Source: Xylocopa sonorina
Taxonomy: Eukaryota > Arthropoda > Insecta > Hymenoptera > Apidae
Direction of reading: 5' to 3'
Assembly: GCF_050948175.1 (NCBI RefSeq)
Contig: NC_135203.1
Coordinates: forward strand, 3,658,001-3,722,000
Length of the DNA: 64,000 bases
Part shown: piece by piece, positions 9,216-21,466 of the stretch
Layout: the number at the start of each line of letters is the position of its first letter
Position numbering within the stretch: position 1 is the stretch's first letter
Notes under the pieces: generated by a model
What the model saw: the letters and a program-made list of their open reading frames with translations, nothing else
Told to the model about the DNA's origin: nothing
Databases searched by the model: none
Made by a program: the position numbers and the translations under genes

Positions 9216-11852
9216 CCTAAATATATATTAAATATATTCATTCCTCGAGGAAAAAAGAGTGATATCAGGCTAGCTTTTCTAGGGAAACTTGCAGCAATTT
9301 CGATGTATTGTATCCAATGTCCTATTTCTTTAATCGATCGCCAGAGATGATCCTTGTAATTTTCCACCATGATCGAAGTGTGTATTATTTATCGTGGATT
9401 TCCTTATTTATTTATTCTACTCCGTCACCACTTTGCGTTGCTTACTCGTATCTATTCTCGAGAGGAAAGCTTCCAATTGAAAATTCTTTTTCTATACATA
9501 GTATATACTATTCTTATAATTCTTCAGTCGTTTGTTGAAAATTGGATCTTCAAACTACATTTAGAATTCTTTCTGGACATTTAAGATTAAATTTTACTTA
9601 CCTCAATAGCATTAATTCGTTTATGATCCTATTCTGAAGTTCTACCATGCGTTGGATTAGAGATATAAGGATTATTATTTTCTTCGATATGTCTGTGTTT
9701 TTGTCATTGATCAGAGATAAATATCTTTTATTTTCTATTTCCCGGTTAATTTATATCACTGTTGTTAAGATAGCATTATATAAATGGATGAAAACAAACG
9801 AAACATCTTTGCATATCTCACTGACTCATTTTATTTAATTTCATTCTGATTCTATCTTACACGCTGTCGTTTTCCTTAACTGGAGCGAGCAGTTTTCCTC
9901 ATTCTTTCTTCTTCGTTTGTCATCCTTTCCTAGTTCAATACCATGAAACGAGCTGCTTCTTCGAACGAATGCTTAGTTGTAATCGCAAAGGAAATAATTA
10001 TGTGAGATTAATTTCCTCAAGCTGATACTGAAATAACTAGCTGATACACTGTCCAATTAAAGATTAAGGAAATATTTAAATTGCCTGCCTGCAAATTCAA
10101 TAATACTATATCTAACATTTAATAACTCCATTGCTGTTATCGTTGTTGCGGGAGGATGGGATAAGAAATGGTCTAGAGGAAAAACTCGTTGATTAAAAGT
10201 TGCTTATCGGTATATTTGCATTTCCGTTATAAAAAAAAAGAGTCTTGTCTCACAAAGCAATGTCTTACTCGACACACAGTGACGTATCATATGATATCTG
10301 CATCATCATATATATCACAATAAAATTGGACGTGCGAACATGTTTCGCATGTGGTATGTACATCGTGTAAAACGACAATCATCGAAATCATATATGGCAA
10401 GCAAACGTATCTCCTCTACTTTAAAAGCCGTACGATTGTCTTCTAAAGCGATGACACTCGAAACGTGTCCCCGTTTCAACACTCTAGGGCCTCTCTACAT
10501 TCCTCTCCCCAGCTCTGTCTCTCTAAAAATCACTGAAATCCTTCGACACCGAATACCTTACTCCTCGTTAATAATTAGAAACACGATTACTTTGCGTATA
10601 GATAAAACGTATTAAATGCACGAAGTGTACCGAATATCGACGACTCGTATCCGCTAGTTTAGACTCGCTCTAAATCAGCCGAACGAAATTGACAGATGTG
10701 CTCGTACGAGTCTATGGGCGAATACCACCGAAGCTTCGTCATCTTCTGGAGCTTCTTATCGAAGTAATGAGTATTTCGTGCATAGAATTAGGCTCGTGTC
10801 TCTTCGACGAGGCGCTCTACGGAAGGCACAATGGTCGTCGCGTCTCCACCGACTCCCTTAGGCTCTTCGTTCCACGAATTACTTCGGCTCTTGAACAATC
10901 CGACGATTCGTCATCCCCTCGTTAGACGTGAGATCCATCAATCGACGCAATGACTAACGTAGTACGCTCTATCTTCGGTTCTAACTTCGATCGTGTCGTT
11001 GTATCGGTTCAGTGACAAAAGCGGAGTCCTGCATGGAGGACCATCCGTTTGATTCTTTGAACACAAACATTTTTTTTTAGTCGATCGAACGAGCTCGCAC
11101 GAAGACGGACAGCCGTGCGTCGCGTGCGACCCTTCGACGACTGCTACCGTCACCGACGGCGCTTCTGTGGCAGGTATTAACGAACGACGGAGTCCTCGCA
11201 TCCTCTTCACGCTTTTGTACTTGGTTGGGTTTTCTTTTGTATCGCAATACGCTGGACATCCAGCACGCCGCAAGTCTCTCTCGTTGCGATCGTGATTACC
11301 TCTGACAAAGATCTCACCTGCAACAGAAGATAATCATACATGTGAAATCTGAACAGAATACACGAGCGTTAAAATTCGTTAGGTTCACAGAGGAAGCGTA
11401 CTTTAGCAATAATTAAAGAATCATTCTTGGTAATTCTATTCAAGGACTAAATTTCTCGTCAAGGTACATCGAAACAAAACTTCAACCCAAAATTAAATCC
11501 CACGCGTAACGACTAAGCTCTCGATTCATTTCGCGTCGTGACATCATCGAGCTTTATATAGCAACCGGTAACGTCACTGAAAACGAACCGGGAAAGTGGA
11601 ATCACGTCATAGTTCCACCACGTGTACACAATCTATCGACCGTGATGTCTCGCCCCTCTCTGTCGCCTATGTGTTCCCTGTCCATCCTCCACGACCACGG
11701 CCAGCCCGAGTAATTCTCACGAACGAGTTCTAAACGAAGCTGTACGTCGGACGCGGATCTTTTTATATCCTCCTCGCGTAGGAATCCGCCTACGTCGTTC
11801 CAGCGGGCGAAAGTTTCATTCAAAAGGAAGCGCACGGGTGGCGGGCAAAGTG
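9216..11852 (-). other. Intergenic border and probable 3' UTR of the PPxY membrane-protein gene
   Basis: The - strand gene whose stop codon is at 11853-11855 should have its 3' UTR here, converging on the MYT1-like gene. Reverse-complement AATAAA signals (TTTATT on +) occur at 9407-9412, 9411-9416 and 9727-9732, among others, so the end is probably at about 9.4-9.8 kb. The open frames in this stretch (for example 10938-11273 on - and 10689-10925 on +) lack ATG starts in context, or domain similarity, and are not called. Confidence 0.3.
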
Positions 11853-12107
11853 TTACCTCGCGTACGGCGGCGGCGGTGACGGCGTCGGGTCCCTAGAAAC
11901 GATCTCGACGGTCCTAGGTACCATATTGTGCACGGTTGGCAGCGACAGCATCCCGCTGTTATTCGGCCTAAGTAGGTGACTAGGATTCAGCTTGATGGCA
12001 TCGTCGTAGCTAGGTGGCGCGTCCGTGACCGCCTCGTAGTCTGGCGGCTTTTGTCTGGATCCACTAGATGGTTCCTCAATGGAGATTACGTGAATCGGAT
12101 CGTCTAT
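11853..12107 (-). CDS. Two-TM PPxY-motif protein, C-terminal exon
   Basis: Second and last coding exon of the gene beginning at 16319. The acceptor (ctgcacgttgcag) is followed by ATA GAC GAT in phase 0, matching the phase-0 donor of the first coding exon. It encodes residues 84-167, a cytosolic-looking tail with three PY motifs: PPDY (about 104-107), PPSY (about 114-117) and PPPY (about 162-165, followed by A-R and TAA). PPxY motifs are the known ligand for WW domains of NEDD4-family ubiquitin ligases, so a role as a membrane-anchored adaptor or substrate is inferred. The last codons read GCG AG|G TAA; the GTAACA there could also be a weak donor to a further exon, so the exact C-terminus is not certain. 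Confidence 0.7.
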   Translation of the reverse strand: MDDPIHVISIEEPSSGSRQKPPDYEAVTDAPPSYDDAIKLNPSHLLRPNNSGMLSLPTVHNMVPRTVEIVSRDPTPSPPPPYAR

Positions 12108-15100
12108 CTGCAACGTGCAGAATTTTGCCAATCAACGGATTGAATTAACCAGACAAAATTATTGGAAGTAAATGTAATTATAATTCTTAAAAGAAAAAGA
12201 GCAAAGACTCGACGTACTTCGTTACATCGATTTATAGTAAAACGTCATCGCGATCGTAAAAGACACGCTATACATTAATAAAGATAAATTGCGCATGAGT
12301 CAGTCTACGATTGGTGTCTTAGCAAAAGTGATACGTACTGTACAACAGTTTCGAGAGTAAAGTATTTCCAGTTCCCTCTGCGCGCGTGTACGAATGACAC
12401 GTATGATCCATCCCCGCCCGTTAGAAATGGCCCCCCTCGTCGCAAACCGGCTTCTGTCGGGCCTGATACTTTACGACGACATTATGCGACCGACCGCAAG
12501 GATATTAACCCCGAAATGGTTATTCCTCTATATATATATACACCGCGGACCGTCTATAGATACCCACCTACGTGTTCGCCTCGACACTCTTTAGAAACTT
12601 TATAGCTGGCCGGATCTAAGTCACGAAAGGGCGCGCGTTTACCGCAGAGCTCTACTGTACGGCGGGCGCAGAACAGGATGAAAATAGCGCCGGTTATTCG
12701 AGGCTATAAAGAAAGCTTCGCGGAAAATTGCATAATCGTTTCGCCGGACTGAATCGCGCAAGGTGAATGACTGAGAGAGCCGGGCTGATTCTACTCCTCG
12801 CCAGAAACGCCGGTTTTTCCATCCGCCGCCGGAGTTAACCGCATCGTACGCGCCGCGCCGGTTTCGCAACGCTCGCTAACAGCCGTTTCGGCGATGCTCG
12901 TTTACGTTTTGCCGTTCGTTTCGTTTACAATCGGCTTCTTTACATATTTTTTTTTTTTGTTTGCCCAGAACACTCTTTTTCAATCGAGACACGGTTAACC
13001 TTTCGCCGCATGAATTACGAGCTGCACACGCCGCAGAGGAGAGATTACGGCTGAGTAATTCAATTGTGGTTTCCGTTGGGGGATAAAAAATCAAGTAGAA
13101 ATGGAAATTTAAGAGGAATGGTGCACAGAAAAATTTAACGTGCTTCGTACTGTAAATATATAATTTAACCATGTTAATATACTGTTATTAATATTGAAAT
13201 GCAGCCAGCAAAATTTCCTAAGTATCTCTCAGTTACTACCTCGTTATCGTATCGTTTTGTCCTGTATTACATTTTACGTTTTATAAATATTCAGTTTATT
13301 GGCGTTCGTGAAAACATGATGAACGCATCAACGTGTAAAGCGACACAGACATCTGTGCATGGAATTTCCATGGTATGTCCAAGATGAAGATTGGCAGCCA
13401 CGTTACGCAGGCAAACATGTCAACCGCGGTCCGCGATGTGGCAAGCAATGGCAGAGTAATCGAAGGATGGCCGTCGATAAATATAGATACGTGCTTCCGG
13501 GTGAATATCCTTACGGCAGTAGATAAGTGCGCTGTTACTACCGGCGACCTCTTTTATGCATCGAGCAGCAGACAGACCCCTCGCGTTTCTATTGTTTCCC
13601 CGTGTGCGACGAAAAGAGGAACGCCTGCTATTCTCAGCCACGCGACTATACTACGCCTACATACCGTTTTAGAAACAGAACGGACGAAAAAAGGAGAGGA
13701 AAAAAAAAAAATGTGAAAGCGATGAAAAGATGGGCAACTTCGACCAACTGTCTTTTACGTTTTTCGCGCCAGAGCAAGATGAAAGCGTATGCGCGTACAA
13801 TGCCGCGGAAAGCACGAAGGGGAACCAAGATGAAATCGCGGCACGATGAGGGAACGCGTGATAAAGAAACGTTCGTCGGATGGCAATTAGAATTCTCATC
13901 GACTGGTTCCCAGTATTTAAGCGACTCCTGGGAAACAGAATGGGATCGCATCCTGTGGTACGCGAGGCCAACTTCAACGCTAATTATCTTTGGAGTAACT
14001 CTTTTATCCTTGCAAATTATTTTTCGATACTCCCTATGTTTCATGAAAATAAAAAACACGAATTGTTTTCTTCTGACTGTATTATAATATAATACAAATA
14101 TCGAGAATAAATTATGAAACGACGGAAAGTAACGGAGCTACTTCGAGCCATGAACGAATATGCCATGATGTTACGGCGCGGCTGAGAACGATTCCTGAAA
14201 TTTATCGATCCTGGCGGATCCGCCACTCAACCAGGGAGCCCGAAACGTCGCGCATAAATTTTCACCTCGGACAAGGCCGTCCGTGGCAAAAGTTCGAAAC
14301 AATTAACGTCGATTTACGAAAGGCCGCACGACGCGTGTTAACTACGACGACGTCGAGCGTCTTGCGACGCGGTTCACGGGGTGAGGACATTCCGTGGCAG
14401 CGAATTCGATCGAAGTATATTATTTTTATCACGCAGCCTGTTTACAAACGTCAGTAATTGCGGCTACGTTGTATACTATTACCCGCTCCTAAGACGACCG
14501 GTTCGCGGTCTATAATAGGGGGTTGACCCGGATCGATCTGAGAACGTAGTAATCTTCGCCGGGTCCGACCAAGAGCAACGGTTTCGAAACTCTTAGGCTG
14601 GCGCCACGTTTGCGTTTTGTCTGTACGAAGGAGCCGCTTAAGTTACAGCTGTTCGCATTTGCCATTCGCCGTTTACGTTTGTCCGCGCGAAAGAACCCCT
14701 CTTTATTAAACCCTTTGATGTACGGACAACGCGTGACACACGGTGGACTCGAGAAATATTGCGAGGTACGTGTATCTTAACTCGAGAATTGTGTGAGTTC
14801 CGTAGAAAACGGAACGTTTGCATTAGCGGATGTCACGATATTAATAAAATGTAATTGAAGATAATTTGGAGAATAATTTTCGTGAACCGGTCTTCAGGTT
14901 CGTCTGGGGGTTGATTTATTCACGAATGAATCGATTAAAAATTGATCAGTTTTCTGAGAATAGAAACGCTTTAATAGTTTCATTACATTTCTTCCTTCTG
15001 CGATTGTTTCTGATAAATGTCAGTATTGGTTCGAAGATTTTGCAAAAGTATATTACGGTATCTACTGTCCTATGAGTCTCGAAAGGATTATTTAAAATTG

Positions 15101-16070
15101 TGTTTGTGCGACTAACAGTACATGTTGTACATGGATTTTCAGGAATGGAAAAGAAAATCGATGTGCCACTTCTCGCAAGAGTTAGAGTCCTGTCGCAGTA
15201 GACGCGAACGAATAGCGAACGCGAGGCCAACTTTAGAGCGCGGCGAATTTTTGCTACTGGTGAACCAGCGGCGGAGAAAATGAACCCTCTGGCGCGTGAA
15301 ATGGAGTCGCCAGGTTTAATTACTCACTCCGTTGATGGCAATTATAGACGGTTGCTAAGTACTTGGATCTTGAAACGCCACGGGAGAAATACTTCAAATA
15401 TCTAGCAATTTTTAAGTGATCGTCGCGAAGTTTTAAATGCACTTCTGACTTTGGATGGTATCGAACAATTTTTATCTCCAGCAATTATTTTCATTCTTAT
15501 TCGACAGTTTCCGTCTTATTTATCTCCAACAGTTATTTGTCGGCTGAAACTTGAGGATGTTATTGAACGCGAAACATTTTAACTGACCTAAGCTATTGTA
15601 TTCCAACTTATGTGCGCGCACAGCGTCGGGCTAAAATTTTCTGGCACGACTGTTTTGGCAGAGACTCGAATTCTACTTTTCACCGGTCAAATAAAATCAC
15701 GTAACGCGTTCATAAAGTGGAATTGTAAACAATATTACATTTTAACACGCCTTCATCGAGTCGTTTTCCGTCTCGAATTAAATTCACCCCATCCGTAAGA
15801 GATCGCGCGAGACTCTTACAGAGTTATTGCATTAATTTTCATTCAGCGTCGCGCTTTCGGTCGGTCGCCAATTAATTTCGTCGAAACAAGCCGACGACAT
15901 TCAAAATCTATTCCCGGACTCGTTTTCAATGCCCCCGAATGATAAATGCGTCTGCCAGACCGGTCTGGCATTTCACGATTACGCGAACACATTTAACCGC
16001 TCTCTCCTTCTTTCTAGTTAAAAAAAAGAAAAGAAAAAAATGGGAGAAAAAGAAAGAAACGAAGACTTAC
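12108..16070 (-). other. Intron of the PPxY membrane-protein gene
   Basis: Bounded by a perfect GTAAGT donor (reverse complement of 16065-16070) and the acceptor at 12108-12109. The interior is AT-rich with scattered CpG-rich stretches (about 12.6-12.9 kb and 14.2-14.6 kb). I found no supported gene. The longest open frames (13527-14087 on +, 13646-14059 on -) overlap one another on opposite strands and look random. Confidence 0.65.
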
Positions 16071-16321
16071 CTGTGCCGTGATCGGATGATTCGTGTGTTG
16101 TGTGTGCATGGTTGCCCTACTTGGCGGTGCGTGCAGCCAACAACACATTGCGGCACATATGAGAAGAGCGCCTGCGATTATGCAAGCAACACCGACATAT
16201 CGTACCGGTTCGACGTAGTTCTCCGCGAGACCTAACCAGTTTATCAGCGCACCGACGCAAAGGAGAACCATCCCGTACCTGTACGGACGCTGCGAACGCC
16301 GTGACTCCTCCAAGGACATTG
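16071..16321 (-). CDS. Two-TM PPxY-motif protein, N-terminal coding exon
   Basis: The ATG at 16317-16319 lies two bases after a good acceptor (gtttgcgatttcag), so the leader is in an upstream exon. It encodes residues 1-83: a short basic N-terminus (ESRRSQRPYRY), a hydrophobic segment at about 16-32 (GMVLLCVGALINWLGLA), a short loop, and a second at about 41-62 (YVGVACIIAGALLICAAM). Cys-Cys-Trp and a His/Thr-rich stretch follow, ending ITAQ at a GTAAGT donor. With the second exon the protein is about 167 aa. A hairpin topology with both ends cytosolic would place the PPxY tail in the cytosol (inference). The layout resembles small PY-motif membrane proteins such as TMEM171/TMEM61-type proteins, but I cannot name an orthologue. 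Confidence 0.75.
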
Positions 16322-17373
16322 CTGAAATCGCAAACAGAGATCAGTATCGACGCTGGTCCGCGGGGCTTTCCTCTCGCGTGCATCTACCGCGCGATGGACG
16401 CGACGATCGGTCACCGTTCCGCGAAACGATCTACGGGAAAAGTCGCGGTACTTTCCTGGAGATTCTTGTCTAGCCGTTGCGCAACGATACTTTGAAACGG
16501 CTGTTTCAGAGAACGGGAGCGACGCTCGCGATCTAACAGGAGAGTTGAAATTCAAGAGCGTTCGAGCGAAGATCGGTTGGAACGAACGACGACCATCAAA
16601 GTTACTGGTCTTGAACGTTAAACGATCGCGCGATATATTTGCCGATCCCCGCTGCGAAGTTTCCTTCTCGCGATTTCCGATCGCTCTTCTGTCCTCGCCG
16701 TGGGATTCTTCCGAGAAACCGATGACGGAACTCGCTCGAACGTGGAGTTAAAATTCCCAAGTGGAGATAGAATATTTTCAAGTCGAATGTTCAAATGTCT
16801 CGCGCACGAAATTTAGTACGACTCGCGTGGATTTTCAAGAGAGCCGTCCGTTTGTTCGAGAAATAGAGGACCCTGTTAGCAAAGACGAGGAGACAGGAAA
16901 ATCTCCCAAGATATAGTGGCATTTACGCTATAACGCGAGACATAAATGTTGGAGCTTCGAAATCCCTATTTTCAACAGAATTTCTTTCAGGCACGTCTCT
17001 CTATAAATAAACGCGGAGCACGGTTCGCAACGAAATGAAACGGGCTTAATTATTATTAGCCTGTACGCGGAAAGAAACGATTTCGATGGCGGATAAGGCT
17101 TTAGATACATCTAGAGACTATTCCTGGATAATTTTCCGTTTCCGTGAGTCGATTAAATTGACGTACCCACGCGAACGGTGAACACTGATGTGGCCCTCCC
17201 ATTAATCGCTGCTAAATGAATATCAGACGATATATTGTTTATCGCGAGATCTCAGTTCCGCCTTCGTTTCTATACGATAGAAATTCTGACCTGCCCCTCT
17301 AACATCGAGCTTCTTCGACGAAACGTTATTCGTCTCTCTTTTCCATCTCACCCTTGTCACACGTACGTTCACA

Positions 17374-17394
17374 GCACACACACACACACACACA
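17374..17394. repeat. (CA)n microsatellite
   Basis: About ten CA units within the large intron. Confidence 0.85.
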
Positions 17395-20300
17395 TACGCT
17401 ACACCTGCTATTTGTGGCGTTGGTCAATTTTAGAAAATACGGCTATATATAACTGCGGTCAGGATATTGCCACGTACTTTATTTCTAGCTATACGGTATT
17501 GATTGGCGTGGTACACGGTGACATGCGAGGAGAACACTGAACTTCTCGAACCACGGATATATCTTGAGCAAATAGAATTGTTCAGAAGTACTTTTTCACT
17601 CCTATTACGTCGCACTTTTTCGACACGAGGAATAAATTGAAAGAATGCTACGTTAAAGATTTTTTTTATACTAAAAATGCGATTGGTACAGATGGTAAGA
17701 ATTTAGAGGTTTACAATGGAATATGATGTGAAAGGATACGTTTCGTTTGAATTATTCAAGAGATATATATATTCTGACGCGGCTGCAGGAGCTTGGGGGC
17801 ATTTACGTATAGGTTAATCGTTATTCAGGCGTGAAAATGGAACTCGATGGATATAAGTGGCAGTAGGATCATTAACGCTCCCGCGTGTTCGACAGGTAAA
17901 CGGGACGATCCTCATTTGACGAACTGGGTCATTCGTACGTAGCAATTCTCTATTCGGGGTCATAGTAAGTGACGTCGAATAAAATTGGAATTACACGGAC
18001 GATGAATAACGGCTTCTACGTGCGAAGAACGAACATTGGAAATGCCAACGATCAGACTGACGTAATCTTAATCGACGTGCTTTCTCGGTTCTAAAATATT
18101 CATGTACGTGCGATATGTTATTCTATTTTTGTACTTCTGTAATGTATGCCGTGGACAATCATTGTGCAAAGGTCTTGGTAGTCAGATCACTCTTATTGTT
18201 CCTCTAATGTTGACTGTAACGCATAATTTTAGAAGTATGGGGGTTGTTTGGTAAATTCTACTGTTTTACAGACTTTTATCGTCAATACCACTAATTTGTC
18301 ACTTGTATTTCACTCGAAAATGAAGTTTTCAAACGTGGTTTTATTATTTTTCACGTAGATTTTATTTGAGCTTCTATTAACAATCCTTAAAATTTCTTCC
18401 AGATGTGGCAAACGACCAGAGCAGTGTAACACGCCCAAATAAAATTCGAAATATCATCAGATAATTTTTGAAACGAACAAGTCTCTCTCAGACCTCTGTT
18501 ATTATCATTATAAAATACGTGGAGTATTACTCCGAACGAGTAATGGATCAACGATATCGAGGAACGAGATAAGCCTCTCAAATTGATGGCTCATGATGGC
18601 ACTAAATGCCAAACGGGCTTATCGCAAAATTAATCTCCAAACTTCATTCTCAGAATTTAACGACGAGAACCCATGCGTTAACTCTTTCCTAAAATAACGA
18701 AACATTTGTTTGACGATGGGAGATGACCTCAGATTTTTGTAGCCGATTCGATATATTATGCATCGCGTACATAAATTAACAGCAACTCTCGCGTTTCCAC
18801 GACTCCTTTCGATCCAAACCAGATCCGGAGTTAATTACGCCCGGTGTTTAAACAAATGTTGCAGTTTGTTGATGAAGTTCAGTGACGCTGAACGCGATCG
18901 CGGCGCGGAACGCGCGTACACGGCGAAGGATATAAATCGATCACTGGCCAGTTTGTTTTGAATGCTAAAGAAATATCCTTGCGCGAAGTAAAAGTCTATA
19001 AATATTCCGCGGCACCAGCAGAAAGAGGAGCGAGGGTGGATGAAAACGAGCGAAGGAGAAAAAAGAAAGTAGGCTACGCGCGAATGAACACACCGCGGGG
19101 TTAGGCCATCCCTGTATCGGCAATCACGTGATCGATATCTGTCAGTCCTTTGCCGCATCGCATGCTATTTTAGAAATAAGAAGCGATCAAATATTAACGC
19201 GGCCATTTCGCTGATACGACCGCGTCACGGCAGAAACGCGAACAATGTCCTGCAATTGGGTGCACGTAGCCGTACCCCCGCACGAAACCGACTATTTCTA
19301 CGCACGATCGAGAATAACTGGAGTGGAATTAACTCTGACGGATCTCTTCGTGTACCGGGAAATTTATGCACGCCTAAACACGTGCGATTTAATAATGAAC
19401 ACGCGTTGTTTCGAGAAGTGTGTGACACCCTGTCGCTTGCACGCGAACAGTTTTCGCAACGCGAGACCGAGGCGCAGTAAGAGTATTACCGCTAGGCTCT
19501 GATTACAAGAAGACAACGTTCGGAGAATCGAAAACAGAGTTATCTAAATATCTGCAAGTCATACTTTATGCAACTTTTACGAATTCAAATAGAAAATGTA
19601 TTCATAGTCTACGTTTTTTTTGGCTAAAAAGGGGATGAAGGGCCCATGGGAACACAGCTGAAGTACCATTAACGAAAATAACAGAATTGGCACAAAATAT
19701 AGGTATTGAAGAGACATTGAAAAAGGTGTTGAAAAGTGTGATCGTGTATTTAAAGGAAATACGAACAAACTTTTTAGCTATGAAGGAATCGAACCTTTAA
19801 TGTCTTTACTTTCTAATTTCCCATAAAATGGAGGAAAGAAGTATGTCTTCGGGACGAGAATAGTGGCAAGAGTGTTCACAAGTAAGGGTGTCAAAGAAGG
19901 CGAGGATAAACGAAATGAAAATCGGATATTATAATTTAGAAAATTAGAGAATCTGTCGCGAATTAAATTGCGAAGTTGTGACACGAAACACTTTGAAATA
20001 CGTGTACTTTTGACAGGTGTCGACTTCAGTACGTTGCACAACCGATATAGAATCGCCGAACAATCTGGTATTAATCGGATTTAGCGATTTTAAGCGTGAA
20101 CGAATTGTTAAGACTCGTCGAAGTTCGGCTCGCAGAAATTACCATTGATCTCGTCCATGTCCTGATATTGCAGCCGGACACTTGGCAAGTTCGAACTTTG
20201 ATATGCATCACACTTCCCGAATAACTAAAATACCTATCCGCGGCACACAGAGTTACGTCTTTATACCTCAGGATTACATCTGATAACGAGGCAGAAATCA

Positions 20301-21422
20301 TAAAGATAAGGGATGATATTTTTGAAACTTATCGCGCTCCGCTCGTAAATAAGTTTGCATATATCCACGTGCAACGCTTAATAAAAGTCATTCGCTTTGC
20401 TCGTCTCCCCAATGGAAGTAGGCGTGTTTTCTTCGTCGCTTTGCACGTGATTAATTTGAGACGGTAACGTGACCAACCTCGATCAGACGAAATTGAACGA
20501 ATGAATCTCCAGATTTTTAGTAAATTAAAAATATCGATATTCGTACTGATACACGTAGTACAGATCAAACTTGAAAACCATTTACATTTTAATCGTAACG
20601 TTTGGAAGTGCGAACACGGATTTTGAAATCAATTGAAGAAGCGGAAATACAACTGGATGTATTTTAAAAATAATTAAACACTGACACTTAAATGAAAGAA
20701 TTCAGCCAAGCAGTTGTGATATATAACTGCGAAAGCAATTTCTTGATACACAAATGGCATCAAACGAACACCTAAAAATAGAGTACATTCCAGCCATCTG
20801 GTTTCTTCCAGTATATCCAACATCAGAGTAGTTTCTCGTGCGGTAATTACAAAAATCCAGTACGAGAGAACCGGAATTAGTAATGCGAAAAAAAGTGGCT
20901 ACCTCTCCTTCATCAACCGCTAACGAACGCTTGCCGATCGCTATATCGATGCGAAACCATTAACGATCAACAGTGCATCAACGATGCAGCTATGCGATAA
21001 ACTTTCAAACAACACGTGCGATTTATGTGCAATTTACCATTTATCCTTGTAACATGTTTGTAGGTCGTGCGATAATTTGATGCCAATTCCAATTAATCTA
21101 TCGTTCAATGAATATTGCGCGAGAAGGAACATCGTAACTATCGTTTTCTGTAATCAACGCGATTTCCACGAGGGAAACGAGCAGAAAAAAAATCGCTTAG
21201 AAGCGAGTCCTGATTTTAATATCGTGCACACGTGGCGCTTTTCTTTATTTTCGCGCGAACAATGAAACGATCCCCGTGCATACGTGTGAATATTCCCAAC
21301 AGTAGAATCGGACCGTACTCGCCAGACAGGCCTCCCGTCACGTTTTATCACCGTTCTTCCTGCTCGAAGCGCAGTTCAGCCGTTATTTTCGCTACGTTGC
21401 AGACTTGTCGGGGGATTATCGA

Positions 21423-21466
21423 ACGAGAGAGTGAGAGAGCGAGAGAGAGAGAGAGAGAGAGAGAAG
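21423..21466. repeat. (GA)n microsatellite
   Basis: A GA run with interruptions at its left end. The Glu/Arg-repeat peptide read through it is an artefact. Confidence 0.85.

Noticed and set aside
10689..10925. 78-codon + strand frame
   Set aside because: Starts at TTG rather than ATG and has no acceptor or domain.
10938..11273. 111-codon frame on the - strand
   Set aside because: Cys-rich but with no recognisable pattern, no support from splice sites, and overlapped by other frames. It lies in the probable 3' UTR of the PPxY gene.
13527..14087. 186-codon + strand frame within the PPxY gene intron
   Set aside because: Contains A-rich simple sequence, overlaps a 137-codon frame on the other strand, and shows no family resemblance.
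19740..19830. tRNA-like B-box on the - strand (GGTTCGATTCC)
   Set aside because: A partial T-arm (AAGG/CCTT) can be drawn, but no matching acceptor stem, anticodon arm or A-box is present at the right spacing.
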